Positions 1 to 9,446 of a DNA stretch of 64,000 nucleotides are shown here, one piece after another (position 1 is the first letter of the stretch; the number at the start of each line of letters is the position of its first letter). Location: positions 28,501-92,500 of the forward strand of contig CAUYUJ010020682.1 of assembly GCA_963575745.1 (NCBI GenBank), written 5' to 3'. The notes under the pieces were generated by a model, which saw only the letters and a program-made list of their open reading frames with translations, did not search any database and had not been told where the DNA came from. The position numbers and the translations under genes were made by a program. The stretch comes from Prorocentrum cordatum. Lineage: Eukaryota; Sar; Dinophyceae; Prorocentrales; Prorocentraceae.

Positions 1-1719
1 GGCCTTGCGTGAACTGTGGCGGCTGCAGGTCCTGCTGCGCGGGACGCGCCCGCCCGTGTGACGGTCGCGTGGCGAAGTCGCCTGGGCATTAGCGCGCTCA
101 GAATCCGCCCTGCTCGGGGATCGGATCGGCGCCGCGCAGGGTGATGGGCTGGGCTGGCGAGAGGCGCTTGTGCCGCCTTCCGCCGTGGCTGTGGCCTGGT
201 CGGGGTCGGCCGCGTCTGGGCGGGGGCTGACGTGGTGGGCGCTTCCCTCGCTGTGCCTCGGGGAGGCGCTGCGATGCGCCTGGATGCGCGTGAGGACGAG
301 CGGGGTGAGCGGCTGCCTCTCCCGCACAGGTGGGGCAGGTTTGGCCTGGGCAGGGCGCAGTGCTGCAGCTACGTTTGGCGGGGGCGTGTGCTGGCGCGGT
401 TGCCAAGCGCGCACGTTCGCATCGCGCCATCCTTCGGGGCGCCCAGCCCTGCCACGGTTTGTTGCAGCCCCCTGGGCTGAAGCCGCAGGGGTTATCACTG
501 CAGGCTGGTTGCTGGAGGGGCCCTCATGTCGGCCTGAGTAAAGGCCCCAGGCGCGCGTGGACCCTGGCACTGGCGAGGTGGCCCTTAGGGCATGTAGGGG
601 TGCACGCGAGTAGCCGATGGCCGCTGGGTGAACCCTGGCGTTGGGGGCTTGGCCGTAGCTGGAGGCGGCTGCTCCAGCAGCCGCAGGCATGGCACCTATG
701 GGACCACGGTGGTAGGCGGCAACCCCGTCGTAGGCCGTGTTACCGCCTGTCGGGACTCGCGCAGGGGAGCGGTAGCGTGGTGTGCCCTGCTGTCCTGCGT
801 CACGTTGGTCCCGCTGCTGGATGCGCTGCTGGTGCTGTTGGTGACGCTGCCAGTCGGCTCTCGAGAGGGGACGGGTGTCGGGGAGGATGGTGGGCACGTC
901 GGGCCGCTGCCAGCCCCGATAGACGTGCTCGAAGGCGTGGTCAGGGTAGGTCCCCCCTACGGGTGAGTATCGTCGCACATGCTCCGTGTAGTCGATGTTC
1001 TGCGGCTCTGAGATCGCCGTAATGTTGATGGCCCGCTGGTGCGCTGGTCCATAGAGGCAGAAACTACCACGGTTGCTGCGGTCGTGGTTTAGCTCAGCTT
1101 CGGTCGTGGCACGGCTCACCATGGCGTCACAGAGTCGCATATCGTAGTCGAGAGCTTGAGGCCCAGGACCACCCTCGGCGTCCCAGTACAGTACCACATC
1201 TCGCCAGCGGGTGCGGGTCATGTGGGTGCGCTCGGCGATCAACTCGCAGACGGTCCTGACCGTGACACGATCCCTGTACATGTTGGTAATGGCTAGGGAG
1301 AAGGGTCGGCGGACCGTCTTGTTGAAGGTGAGTTCCTCCTTGAGGGCCTGATGGGGGCTGAAGAGCACATAGCCTTCCCTCCAAAGCGGTTGGTCGGGGG
1401 AAGGTTCTTCGGGCATCCCCGTTCCTGTGAATCCAGGTGGCCGCGTTGTGCCGTCAGGCAATCCCTGCCTGGGGACGCGCCGCGGCTGTGGTGGGAGGTA
1501 CCATTGGCCCTGGTAGCCTACTTGCCCTGGTTGTGGAGGTTCTCCCCCGGGGCCTGAAGGCGCTCGGGGGGGTTCCTTGAGGTCGTGGAGGGCTGGCGCG
1601 TTGCCGAATTGGCGGGCAAGGATGTGCGGCGGCATCCCTGTGGCACGGACGTCGAGCTGGTTGTGTGGCCTGGGGGGTGGGGACACCTGCTGGACAGGCA
1701 GCATGTGTCGGAGTCCCTC
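1..1719 (-). CDS. Partial hypothetical protein open through the left edge
   Basis: On the minus strand no stop codon occurs from base 1719 down to base 1 (573 codons), so the protein continues outside the window. In-frame Met codons lie at 1704 and 1416. The stretch encoded at about 1416-900 has a balanced, globular composition (for example EELTFNKTVRRPF and LAITNMYRDRVTVRT). It is followed by a Gln/Arg-rich run at about 850-770 and then Pro/Ala/Gly-rich sequence. No known family was recognised. The frame probably continues the fragment encoded just upstream (1.7-2.6 kb) after a frame change near 1725, because the two meet without a gap. Two of the small hairpins (469-491, 1544-1570) lie inside it and keep it open. 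It could be the C-terminal part of one very long protein starting at 6115. Confidence 0.5.
469..491 (-). repeat. Small hairpin, copy 1
   Basis: Plus-strand structure is CCCCTG-GGC-TGAA-GCC-G-CAGGGG: a 6-bp arm, 3-bp inner stem, TGAA loop and one unpaired G. It lies in frame inside the left-edge protein. Confidence 0.8.
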
Positions 1720-2378
1720 TTATTGGTGCTGTATGCACACGTCCAACTGTTGCACGAGTAGTCCGTGGACCAGTCCATAAGTGTACGCAGTCCGCTGCGG
1801 CCGCAGTCTGGGCACGTTGGTTGGCCCGAGGTGCCAAGCTGTGTGTTGCGGCGAGCCGCGCAATATTGGCAGCATTGGAATCGACACTGTAGGCAAGACC
1901 AGCGTCCTGGTAAAGGCGGTAGCGCATGCTCGTTTGTGCCTGGGTCGTCTGGGTGGGGTCTCGGGCGATCCCACAAGGGCCAGACGTCAGCAAACCAGGA
2001 TTGGCCTGTAGTGCGGACTACCTCGGCGGGGAGGCGTGCGTCCTCGGCATGGCACCTGATCCACTGGGGCCCCATATCCGCTGGTACCATGACGGTGCGC
2101 CAGGAGTCGTCCCCCTTAACGTGGACTTGGGTCGGTGCCCAGAGCTTAGTAGTGGTGTCGCCGTGATCATGATGGAGGATGACCCAGCCGTCACGCCCGT
2201 CCACCGTAGGGTCAATGACGCGGTAGCCCATGACTGTCGTCCCCCACGGTAAGTAGGCGCCATCGTGGTGATCACCAGGGTCGAGCCAGACCTCGATGCC
2301 AGGGGCGTTGACACGGGACCGCACATCACGCACGTGGTAGGCGAGGACGTGGTAGGCAGTCGGCTCCTCCTCCGTCAC
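1518..2378 (-). pseudogene. Frame-shifted middle fragment of the minus-strand multidomain protein
   Basis: This minus-strand frame is open from about 2590, with no ATG at its head (the first alternative start is a GTG at 2378). Its protein-like part ends near 1725. It encodes a basic/Ser-rich lead, then an ordered stretch (GIEVWLDPGDHHDGAYLPWG, then GYRVIDPTVDGRDGWVILHH), then a cysteine-rich segment at about 1900-1760 with CxxC pairs (CLQC, CQYC, CPDC) that probably binds zinc. Below 1725 the frame becomes Ser/Pro/Arg-rich and unconvincing, while the neighbouring frame becomes protein-like. It overlaps the end of the 2567-6115 frame, so the three pieces look like one protein broken by two frameshifts. 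Function unknown. Confidence 0.45.
1544..1570 (-). repeat. Small hairpin, copy 2
   Basis: Structure CCCCCGGG-GCC-TGAA-GGC-G-CTCGGGGG: an 8-bp arm with one G-T pair. The inner stem is GCC/GGC, the reverse of copy 1, so the inner stem also covaries. Confidence 0.8.
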
Positions 2379-2566
2379 AATGTGCTCCCACGTCTCGATG
2401 CCGCTGTTGTCGGAGGTGGAGTTCCCGTCGCTCTGTCGTGACGAGCGAGAGGCAGATCGTCGCGCACGGGCGCGGCCTCGGGCGAGGGCGGCGGCCGCGC
2501 TGATGAGGGATGGCGTACGGCGTTCGTCGACTCCAGATGACGTCGATGAGGGGTCTGGACTGTGGG

Positions 2567-5500
2567 CTAAGGCTGTGCCTGACTTGTGCGTGCGTGGTGG
2601 GTCCGACGCGGCCCCAGGGCTGGAGCCGCTGGGGCGCGACCCGTGTGCGTCAGGTGCCCCCGCACGGGGACAGCTTGCAAGCCCGTGTACACCAGGTCGA
2701 TGAGTGGTTTCGGGTCCAGCTGGAGTATGTGGAGCGAGACGCGTGGTCGAGGCTGATTAGGGTCGTCCCTGGTGGCTGCTTCCGTGTCGTAGTGCTGTTT
2801 GGCCCATGCTCGCGCCGCTTCTGGCGAGTATAGCGCCTGCGGTGGTGGCCATGCTGCCGCGATGGTTGATCTGCGCCTGGTGCTAGCTTCCTGGTCGTGA
2901 GCTTCAGCCGCCTCACGGAGATCTGGATGATCGTAGCCAGCAATGTGGAGGGCGTGCGCGCAGTCACCCATGCCATAGGCGTGTGGAAGGGCACGGCACC
3001 TGGAAGCAGCTTCTGTGGGGGCACACCAGTCCATGCGGATGAGGAGGCTCAGGACCCGAGGGTAAATGAGGCGCGCTCCGTGAGCCTCCCCTTTCACGTA
3101 GTTGTGCCTGTTTTCCCCGCGCGGTGGTTGGGTGGCTTCGCACATCCAGAGTGCGATGGGTCCCCACGCGAGGGTGTCGTCTTCGAGACTGTAGGGCGGG
3201 TGGGGCGGTATCGCGTACCACGCGGCCAGCGAAGGGTGCACGCTCACGTACGTGCGGCCAACGTTGGTGCCAGTTCGACCCTTCGTTTCACGGCGGGGGC
3301 CTGGCAAGAGGTGCCCTCCACAGGCAGCAAGACGGGCCGCAAGGTCGCCGCGGGTCCCATGCCAGAAAACAGTGGGCGCGTCGGTGGTGGGTTGACGGAG
3401 GTCCCACGTGAGGTATGGGAAAATTGTCTCGCCCGAGTTGCCGCCCGAGTCTTCCAGCACCCAAGTGAGGCGGTTCGGTGGCCTCTGCATGATGTCCGTC
3501 CACGGCCCCAGCACTTGGAGTGTTGGGTCGTGAGTGAATCGAGGGTGGTCGTGGAGTCGTAGAGCGTCTTTGATGTCCTCAGTGGACACGCCACTGTTCC
3601 CTAGCGCGAAGCCGTTTTGGTACAGGGCGTTAAGTATGCTCTTCGGCGGCTCGGGGACCGCTGGGTCACGCTGGATGGTGTTGCGTGAGTTGCGTGTCGG
3701 TGGCTTGAGGGCAGTGTAAGGCGTACCAGGGCCTGAAGGCGCCTGGGGCCTGTCAGGTGATGCATAGCGTGCTCGCCGTCGTGGTGGTTGGGTGTCCGCG
3801 TCGGGGGAGGAACCACGAGCGTCAGCATGTCGGAAGATGGACCACGGGCTGCCATGGGTGCGTTCTCTCGTTTCCCTTGGCTCGGTGTCGCTACCGTGTG
3901 CTGTGGCATCCTCGTTGGTCGGTAGGTTACCGAATGTCGTGCCGTTCTTGGAGCCGTCTCGTGGCGTCGGGCTGGTCGATCTTGGTGTGACAGACGAGGC
4001 TCGCGATACGGCGGCTGTGACTTCAGCGATGGCGGCGGTGGTGGCGGTGGTGACGTCGGCGACTGCGGCGGCAACAGCTGCGGCGTAGTGTTCCTGTAGC
4101 AGCGGATGTCGGAGTGCGTGCACCTGCTGGTCGTCGTGTTCGTCGGCGAGCGTGCACGGCATTTTGTGTGTGGCCTCGTCCTTCGGCTTCCTGCTCGGTT
4201 GGCAACAGCGGAGGCACCAGTGGGCAGTGGATGAGTCCAGGGCCCGCGCACATATGCGGGCGCCTACGTGTCCGACAGCTCCCTGGGCAAGGAGTTTGGC
4301 ACCGACGAGTAGAAGACCACACACAACTCCACCCGTGGCTATGGCCCCTAGCTTGCCGCTGGCCCATTTAAGGACGCCCCCGAAGCCGCTCCCGACTGCA
4401 GTGGCTCCGCCCGAGACACCATCTCTGAGTTTGTCGCTGGTCCATTTGAGAGTGGCCCTCAATGTGGACGTGACATAGTATGTCGTTTTGCGTCGGAATA
4501 TAGTGGACACCGATGGGCCTGGTGCGGTCGCTTGGCGTCGTCGTCGTTGTCGGTAGCTGGGGTCTCGGCTCGGGGTCGGCAAGTATCCATCGATCTGGTC
4601 CTTGTACGGCATTGCTATCGCGATGGCGTACGTGGCCACCAGGAGGCAGATGAGGCAGCCACAATGTCGTGATGCCGCTGAGCTGTGCTGGGGCTCGTGG
4701 GGACCGCTGGCATCTGGGTGTTCATCATCGATGGGGTCGTTGTCGATGTCGGCCTGCCAGTGGTCGATGGCACTGGGGTTGGAGTCAGTCACGTTGTCAC
4801 CTCCTGCGGTCTGGGGATGTCCAGGTCTAGCCAGTGGTGCAGCGGGGCTGAAGCCGCCACTGCACGGCCTGGCATGAGCTGGCGAAGCAGTGGAATGGCT
4901 AGTCACATCAGCGGCAGTGACGCCTTCAGCGTCGTTAGGCCGCGCAGAAGGGTCGACCTGATCTGGGGTGTGGGGCGCACTGCGTTGCCACGGGGCGAGC
5001 CCAGAGTGAGGCTCACTGTCGCGGTCACGCTGAGCCGAGTCGCCTGATGGTATCGTGCCGTCTCGATCCTGGATATCGATGTCGTCCTGGCTATCCTCCG
5101 ACGCGTGGAACGAGTCCATGGATGTATTGCCGATATCGCTGGCCGCGATGTGCTGGAGCAGCCATGATACGGGATCTTCTGCGGCCTGATCGGTGCCGTC
5201 CGTCGGCGCCGCAGCGAGCTCCGCCTCGACGAGCGGCAGCATGTCTGGCGGTTGGTGCAGGATAACATCAGCGAGGTACGCCATGGCGTCATGGTCGGGT
5301 GGAGGGAGACCTCTTGGCAGCAGAGCATGGGCCCGTGAGAGGTATGGCGGCAAAGGTGCCATGAAAGCCTCAGGGCCAACGAGCGTGGCACGAGCGCCCT
5401 GGTACTCCAGAAGGAGGCCGAAATAGCGGGTGGCGTACTCGCGGCTGCTCTGGATCCGAGTGAGGTTGCGGTTGATGCGCTGCCTGTCGGGGCCCGCTCT

Positions 5501-6115
5501 GTGCCAGATGTCCTCGCACATGTCGACCGCGGTGCGATGACGCAGGGCGTCGGTGGTGTCCTCGGACGCCTCAAGGAAGAGGTGATCGTACTGTGGCAGA
5601 TGGAGCGTCGCCAGGATGTACGGGACGCAGTCCTCGAGCCATGCCCAGAACATGTCCTGGTTATCCTCACCTGGTGCCCACGCCGCAGCACACGGTATGA
5701 GCCGGGCGCGGATCATCATCAGGTGCCAGAAAGCAGGGTCTTCCTCGGGTTCGCCCCTATCTCGCATGGGAGTGGTGGGACCCGTAGGGCAATAGCGGGG
5801 CACAGCAGCGGGGCTGAAGCCGCCACTGTGTGCCTGGCCAATACTGCACGGACTCGCGGCAGCGGTGCCGTTGACGATCGGGTCCAAGATGGTGCAGTGA
5901 TCGTACTTGTAGATGCTGTCATCGACGCACGTTCGACGTGCTGCAGAAGGCTGGGGCGCACCGCCTGAAGACGGGTGTGCTCCAGCGAGCGAGGGGAGGG
6001 CCAGGCTGAAAGCAAAGCGCCACATGATGGCGAGGCCTGGCAGGCGGCGCGAGCGATGAGCCAAAAGCTGCATGTCGGCACGCATCTTTAGGTACCCCTG
6101 CATGCTCATGTACAT
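2567..6115 (-). CDS. Large unknown protein with hydrophobic segments and an ADP-ribosyltransferase-like region
   Basis: The frame is open from 6133; the first ATG is at 6115, giving about 1182 residues. Seen: a hydrophobic signal-anchor-like segment near residues 30-47, an ordered N-terminal part (about 120-330), an acidic Ser/Asp-rich linker, a transmembrane-like segment near 485-505 (LICLLVATYAIAIAM) and another hydrophobic stretch near 592-610. Near 913-968, TVFWHGTRGDLAARL is followed by GRTYVSVHPSLAAWYA. That spacing and pattern resemble the H-G-T and Y...YA motifs of PARP-type ADP-ribosyltransferases, so a weak family assignment is inferred. No reverse transcriptase or endonuclease motif was seen. 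Five small hairpins lie inside, several of them in linkers (encoding GGFSPAA-type peptides). The stop at 2567 is probably a frameshift consequence, since the next frame continues plausibly to about 1725. Membrane location is inferred only. Confidence 0.6.
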   Translation of the reverse strand: MYMSMQGYLKMRADMQLLAHRSRRLPGLAIMWRFAFSLALPSLAGAHPSSGGAPQPSAARRTCVDDSIYKYDHCTILDPIVNGTAAASPCSIGQAHSGGFSPAAVPRYCPTGPTTPMRDRGEPEEDPAFWHLMMIRARLIPCAAAWAPGEDNQDMFWAWLEDCVPYILATLHLPQYDHLFLEASEDTTDALRHRTAVDMCEDIWHRAGPDRQRINRNLTRIQSSREYATRYFGLLLEYQGARATLVGPEAFMAPLPPYLSRAHALLPRGLPPPDHDAMAYLADVILHQPPDMLPLVEAELAAAPTDGTDQAAEDPVSWLLQHIAASDIGNTSMDSFHASEDSQDDIDIQDRDGTIPSGDSAQRDRDSEPHSGLAPWQRSAPHTPDQVDPSARPNDAEGVTAADVTSHSTASPAHARPCSGGFSPAAPLARPGHPQTAGGDNVTDSNPSAIDHWQADIDNDPIDDEHPDASGPHEPQHSSAASRHCGCLICLLVATYAIAIAMPYKDQIDGYLPTPSRDPSYRQRRRRQATAPGPSVSTIFRRKTTYYVTSTLRATLKWTSDKLRDGVSGGATAVGSGFGGVLKWASGKLGAIATGGVVCGLLLVGAKLLAQGAVGHVGARICARALDSSTAHWCLRCCQPSRKPKDEATHKMPCTLADEHDDQQVHALRHPLLQEHYAAAVAAAVADVTTATTAAIAEVTAAVSRASSVTPRSTSPTPRDGSKNGTTFGNLPTNEDATAHGSDTEPRETRERTHGSPWSIFRHADARGSSPDADTQPPRRRARYASPDRPQAPSGPGTPYTALKPPTRNSRNTIQRDPAVPEPPKSILNALYQNGFALGNSGVSTEDIKDALRLHDHPRFTHDPTLQVLGPWTDIMQRPPNRLTWVLEDSGGNSGETIFPYLTWDLRQPTTDAPTVFWHGTRGDLAARLAACGGHLLPGPRRETKGRTGTNVGRTYVSVHPSLAAWYAIPPHPPYSLEDDTLAWGPIALWMCEATQPPRGENRHNYVKGEAHGARLIYPRVLSLLIRMDWCAPTEAASRCRALPHAYGMGDCAHALHIAGYDHPDLREAAEAHDQEASTRRRSTIAAAWPPPQALYSPEAARAWAKQHYDTEAATRDDPNQPRPRVSLHILQLDPKPLIDLVYTGLQAVPVRGHLTHTGRAPAAPALGPRRTHHARTSQAQP
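2611..2635 (-). repeat. Small hairpin, copy 3
   Basis: Structure GCCCCAG-GGC-TGGA-GCC-G-CTGGGGC with a 7-bp perfect arm. It has the only variant loop (TGGA). It lies just before the stop of the 2567-6115 frame, where the reading frame appears to change. Confidence 0.75.
3726..3746 (-). repeat. Small hairpin, copy 4
   Basis: Structure CCAGG-GCC-TGAA-GGC-G-CCTGG: a 5-bp arm with the inner stem reversed (GCC/GGC). Confidence 0.7.
4837..4865 (-). repeat. Small hairpin, copy 5
   Basis: Structure GTGCAGcGG-GGC-TGAA-GCC-G-CCaCTGCAC: 9-bp arms with one mismatch. Confidence 0.8.
5801..5830 (-). repeat. Small hairpin, copy 6
   Basis: CACAG and CTGTG arms surround CGG-GGC-TGAA-GCC-G-CCA, with an extra CAG triplet in the 5' arm. 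The triplet looks like slippage that preserved the reading frame. Confidence 0.7.
5951..5985 (-). repeat. Small hairpin, copy 7
   Basis: 12-base arms CTGGGGCGCACC and GGTGTGCTCCAG pair completely if two G-T pairs are allowed. The core is GCC-TGAA-GAC-G. Confidence 0.8.
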
Positions 6116-6240
6116 TGCAACAAACACACCCACAGCAAGATGACAGGTGTCCCTACACCAGGTAGCTTGCTCGTGCTGCTGCCAAAAATGACATGATATA
6201 GCAAGGAGGAGGTACGACGAGAAGTGAGAAGGGATGCCTC

Positions 6241-6289
6241 TGAAGGCGCTTCCTCGGAGGGCTGAGGCGGGCCCTCTGAGGCACCTTCA
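6241..6289 (-). other. Extended hairpin over the stop codon of the ORF1-like gene
   Basis: CCTCGGAGGGC (6252-6262) pairs with GCCCTCTGAGG (6271-6281) apart from one G-T. An outer stem, TGAAGG (6241-6246) with CCTTCA (6284-6289), covers the stop codon at 6287-6289. It could mark a 3' end or recoding signal. It may also be a degenerate relative of the small hairpins, since its loop contains TGAG. Confidence 0.5.
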
Positions 6290-8854
6290 ATAGGGTTCCT
6301 GTGTGGCCCGCCCTTTGTCTTTGCCTTTGTCAGCCCCTGGGGGCCCCGTCCCTGGGGTGACCTGGCCTGGCTGGTCGATCCACCCGCAGACAGCCACGGG
6401 ATCGGCAACTGGTGCAGCTTCCTCCTTTTTGGTATCGAGGGTGGCCACCTGGGGCAGGTGGATGGTACCCCCCGTGAGGTGCCCGAGGAGGGCCTGGATG
6501 TCGCCGCGCAGTGCAGCAGCTTCGGTAGTTGCCGTCTGTTGCTGAGTGACGACGGTGGCAAGCCCTCGTTCCAAGCCTGTAACGTGCTCCGTGAGTGTGG
6601 CCTGGGATGAGAGAACGCCCGCAAGCTGGACCTGCATGTTGTCCACCGTGTTGGCAAGCAGCTCGTGCTGTTGTTCCATGTGTTGGATGCGGGTCGTAGC
6701 GGCATCTGACAGTTTAGGGGCCGTAGCGAAGCGTTCGCCGAGGGTGTTCGGTTCGCGCGATGCCACGCTGAATTCATCCTCTGATGAGAGGATCTCGACG
6801 TCGCCTGGTACCTCGGCGGCTGCGTCAGCGTGCCCTTCCGTGTGGCCCCCACCTTCGGCCGCCCCCGTGCCAGGTTGCGGGTCATGCCCGTCCCCACCTG
6901 GTCCTTGGACGGCCGTCTGCTCGGCAGCTCCATCCGTGCCGTGCGGGGGTGCAGAGGAGCTGCGGCCTGGAGCGCCGTGTGATCTTGCGTGCGGCGTGGC
7001 GTCGCGTTTCCCGCTGGAGGATCGGTGGCGCTTGGCTAAAGGCTCCTCCTTGGGGATCGGGAGCGGTGCGACGCCCTTGCCTTTGGGCGTGGCAGTCATG
7101 AGGTCGTGGAGGTAGGGGCTCTGGGCCGCTTTGGTTAGGAGTGTGCCCGTGGCGGGGCTGAAGCCGCCACCACGGGCGGGCGGCGTCACAGGCTCTGTGA
7201 TAGTGGTAGGGGTGACAATGGTAACGTTGTCCCTCTTCGGCACGACCTCAGCCAACGGGGCCTCGGTGATGCTCCACGGGATGGGGCACCCTGCGACCTG
7301 TACCGTATATGTGGGTGGGGGACGATGAGCGCGCACTAAGGCAAACTGCGCCGAAGTGGCTGGGTCCCAGGCGGTGTGGTAGACCTCACAGTCCCATTTG
7401 ACGGACGGGCCCGTGAGAGTCTTGGCAAGCTGAGTCAGCGTGGCATGGCGTGCCGCAATGCCCGTGATGCGGTATCGCGTCTTGGCGAGAGTGGCTTCGC
7501 AGCCACGGATGCTGACGGCAGCGGCCTTGGCGGCGTCTGACCCACGTGCAACACGGATCCCCAATAAGCCTGACTTGCCGTGCCTGACGACTCCTAGGGC
7601 TTTGAAGTCCACCGACTTCTGAAACGCCTCTGCCATCGTGATGGGCTGGTCCTCGGGGAACCACACGGTCTGGTACTTGTCTGCCGTGGGCTCGTCCGCA
7701 CCTACGTTGCTGAGGTCGTAGGTGGCGCCGAGTTGCCCCGAACCCGCCAAGACCTTGTCAACTGCTTGAAGACTGACGCCGAAAGTGGCAGCCAGGGACC
7801 TTTTTCCGACGCCAGATCCGTACCTGCCTAGACTTTTGCAGGGTTCGAGGATAGTGACGGCTTTAAAGTTGCCGTGGAAAAGGGCCTTGAAGGTGTCCTG
7901 CAGCTGACTGTCGAGCTCCTGGCGGCGAGCGTCTTTCTTAGACTCCCTGTGCTTTTGGTTTTGGCGCGCCTTGTCCTGTGGAGCGGAATCCCCTCGGAAA
8001 GGACCCTTGGCGCGTGGACCACCGTTCACGGGGGCGCCTCCCGAAAACTGATCCTCGAAGGCCTGATGCATGGAGGGGACTGCGGCGATGGCTTCGGTTT
8101 CATGTATGGTCACCCGAATCCAGCATACGTGGTCGGCAGGATCAATGGTGGCGACGGCTACTTTTTCCGTGCAGGCGACTTCCTTGGTGCCCAGCTGGTA
8201 CACGGTCACGGGGACGTGCGTGTGAACCACATTGGGCGCCTTGGGGTGGCGCTTCAGCACGGGGACGGCGAGCTCGGTGCCGACGTAGTTGTCGTTTTTT
8301 GGGCCCATGACAGCGATCGCGAGCTGACCCGTGGTACGCTTACCCTGCTCGAGATGGTGCTGCAGCAGCCGCTCGCCACTCTCGTAGTCGTGGAGGCTGA
8401 TGCTGGGCTTGTACGTCTTGCCGTCGTCGAGTGATGTGGGTTCGGCCAGGACTGGGACCTTCCAGAAGGCCGGGTCCAAGGCAATAAATTTGGCGTCCGC
8501 AGCCTGAAGACGTGCGGACGCAGCTGGTGGATAGGATGTGTCACCACCATTGCGCTTAGGCTTGCTGCGCTGGTGGTGATCCAGCGTGTAGCTGATCTGG
8601 TTGGCGGCACACATGCGAATCAAGGCACTGCCGAGCTTCTTGGTGTTGGTCTTGTGCATGTCGTACGTGGCCTGCAGCTCGTCCGCGTTCAGCTCGGCGA
8701 GCCCGTTGTATGCGGCTGTGGGGCGGTCAGACCCCGCTTGCTTGAAGGCTGCAATGCAGTCCTGTTTGCGTTGGAGGAGGGATCCTTCAGCTGCAGGACG
8801 TGAGCTCGGCGGCTGCTTGGAAGAGCGACGGCGCTCCGGCTTGGCGGGGGCCAT
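6287..8854 (-). CDS. LINE ORF1-like (Gag-type) protein
   Basis: The frame is open through an upstream (GA)n tract, but the first sensible ATG is at 8854, giving about 855 residues (MAPAKPERRR...). Seen: a basic Ser-rich N-terminus, a globular region of about 400 residues, then a stretch with a degenerate RNA-binding-like pattern (RYRITGIAARHATLTQL... VRAHRPPPTYTVQVAG), a Pro/Gly/His-rich linker, an acidic patch and a predicted coiled coil near the C-terminus (MEQQHELLANTVDNMQVQLA, about 6690-6540). The order of RNA-binding-like domain, linker and coiled coil suits a non-LTR retrotransposon ORF1 protein that coats element RNA. The family call is inference; no CCHC knuckle was seen. It sits downstream of a LINE ORF2 tail on the same strand. 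Two small hairpins lie inside, the one at 7145-7177 in the linker. Confidence 0.55.
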   Translation of the reverse strand: MAPAKPERRRSSKQPPSSRPAAEGSLLQRKQDCIAAFKQAGSDRPTAAYNGLAELNADELQATYDMHKTNTKKLGSALIRMCAANQISYTLDHHQRSKPKRNGGDTSYPPAASARLQAADAKFIALDPAFWKVPVLAEPTSLDDGKTYKPSISLHDYESGERLLQHHLEQGKRTTGQLAIAVMGPKNDNYVGTELAVPVLKRHPKAPNVVHTHVPVTVYQLGTKEVACTEKVAVATIDPADHVCWIRVTIHETEAIAAVPSMHQAFEDQFSGGAPVNGGPRAKGPFRGDSAPQDKARQNQKHRESKKDARRQELDSQLQDTFKALFHGNFKAVTILEPCKSLGRYGSGVGKRSLAATFGVSLQAVDKVLAGSGQLGATYDLSNVGADEPTADKYQTVWFPEDQPITMAEAFQKSVDFKALGVVRHGKSGLLGIRVARGSDAAKAAAVSIRGCEATLAKTRYRITGIAARHATLTQLAKTLTGPSVKWDCEVYHTAWDPATSAQFALVRAHRPPPTYTVQVAGCPIPWSITEAPLAEVVPKRDNVTIVTPTTITEPVTPPARGGGFSPATGTLLTKAAQSPYLHDLMTATPKGKGVAPLPIPKEEPLAKRHRSSSGKRDATPHARSHGAPGRSSSAPPHGTDGAAEQTAVQGPGGDGHDPQPGTGAAEGGGHTEGHADAAAEVPGDVEILSSEDEFSVASREPNTLGERFATAPKLSDAATTRIQHMEQQHELLANTVDNMQVQLAGVLSSQATLTEHVTGLERGLATVVTQQQTATTEAAALRGDIQALLGHLTGGTIHLPQVATLDTKKEEAAPVADPVAVCGWIDQPGQVTPGTGPPGADKGKDKGRATQEPY
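7145..7177 (-). repeat. Small hairpin, copy 8
   Basis: Structure GCCCGTGGcGG-GGC-TGAA-GCC-G-CCaCCACGGGC: 11-base arms with one mismatch. Confidence 0.85.
8494..8522 (-). repeat. Small hairpin, copy 9
   Basis: Structure GCGTCCGCA-GCC-TGAA-GAC-G-TGCGGACGC: a perfect 9-bp arm and the same core as copy 7. Confidence 0.85.
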
Positions 8855-9010
8855 TGCGGCGGGCGCTCTGGTGGGAGGGGAGAGGTGACGCGAATCAGTA
8901 GGGTCCTGCTGGGACCCCTCCGGTCTCGCGAGGCCTGGGAGACTGGCTCCGAGGCGGGGCGCTTCGCGTCGCGGCTGCGGTCTGAGTGCAGGGCACTCTC
9001 GAGCCGAGAC

Positions 9011-9011
<1 letters not shown>

Positions 9012-9075
<64 letters not shown>
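9012..9075. repeat. (GA)n microsatellite
   Basis: About 32 GA units. It lies between the LINE ORF2 tail and the ORF1-like gene; on the minus strand it reads as (CT)n just upstream of ORF1. The stretch 9076-9446 holds no further gene that I can support and is probably LINE 3' untranslated sequence. Confidence 0.95.
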
Positions 9076-9080
<5 letters not shown>

Positions 9081-9446
9081 CCGGACAAGTAGGCGGACCA
9101 GGGTCCGTCCGCGAGGCGCACTGCGGTGCGACAACCCGCAAAACACTATTAGCGGCGGTGCAGCCTTAAGATACGAGGGCGGGCAACAGACCCCCTCCCC
9201 CGGCGCATTGCGTCTGAAGCTACGGACGGCGGACAGACTGTGAAGATCTCACGTGTCAGACCGCGTGACGAAGAAGGCCCCAACAAGAAAGGCGACGTGC
9301 GGACACGTGGCTAGGCGGCTTGGCAGACCGCCAGTTGGGCGCTTGGCCGCAGCGCGGCGCGCAGGGACGGGGCACCCCCCGCCCCCACGCCCTGACACCG
9401 TGGACGCGGGGCCACGCGTGCACACGGGCAGGCAGAATGGCGGAGA

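Noticed and set aside
622-640. GGG-TGAA-CCC hairpin
   Set aside because: Short arm with a G-T pair and a T bulge instead of G; too weak to count as a family member.
2896-2911. CGTGAG-CTTCAGCCGC-CTCACG hairpin
   Set aside because: The core does not match the TGAA family in either orientation well enough; could be chance.
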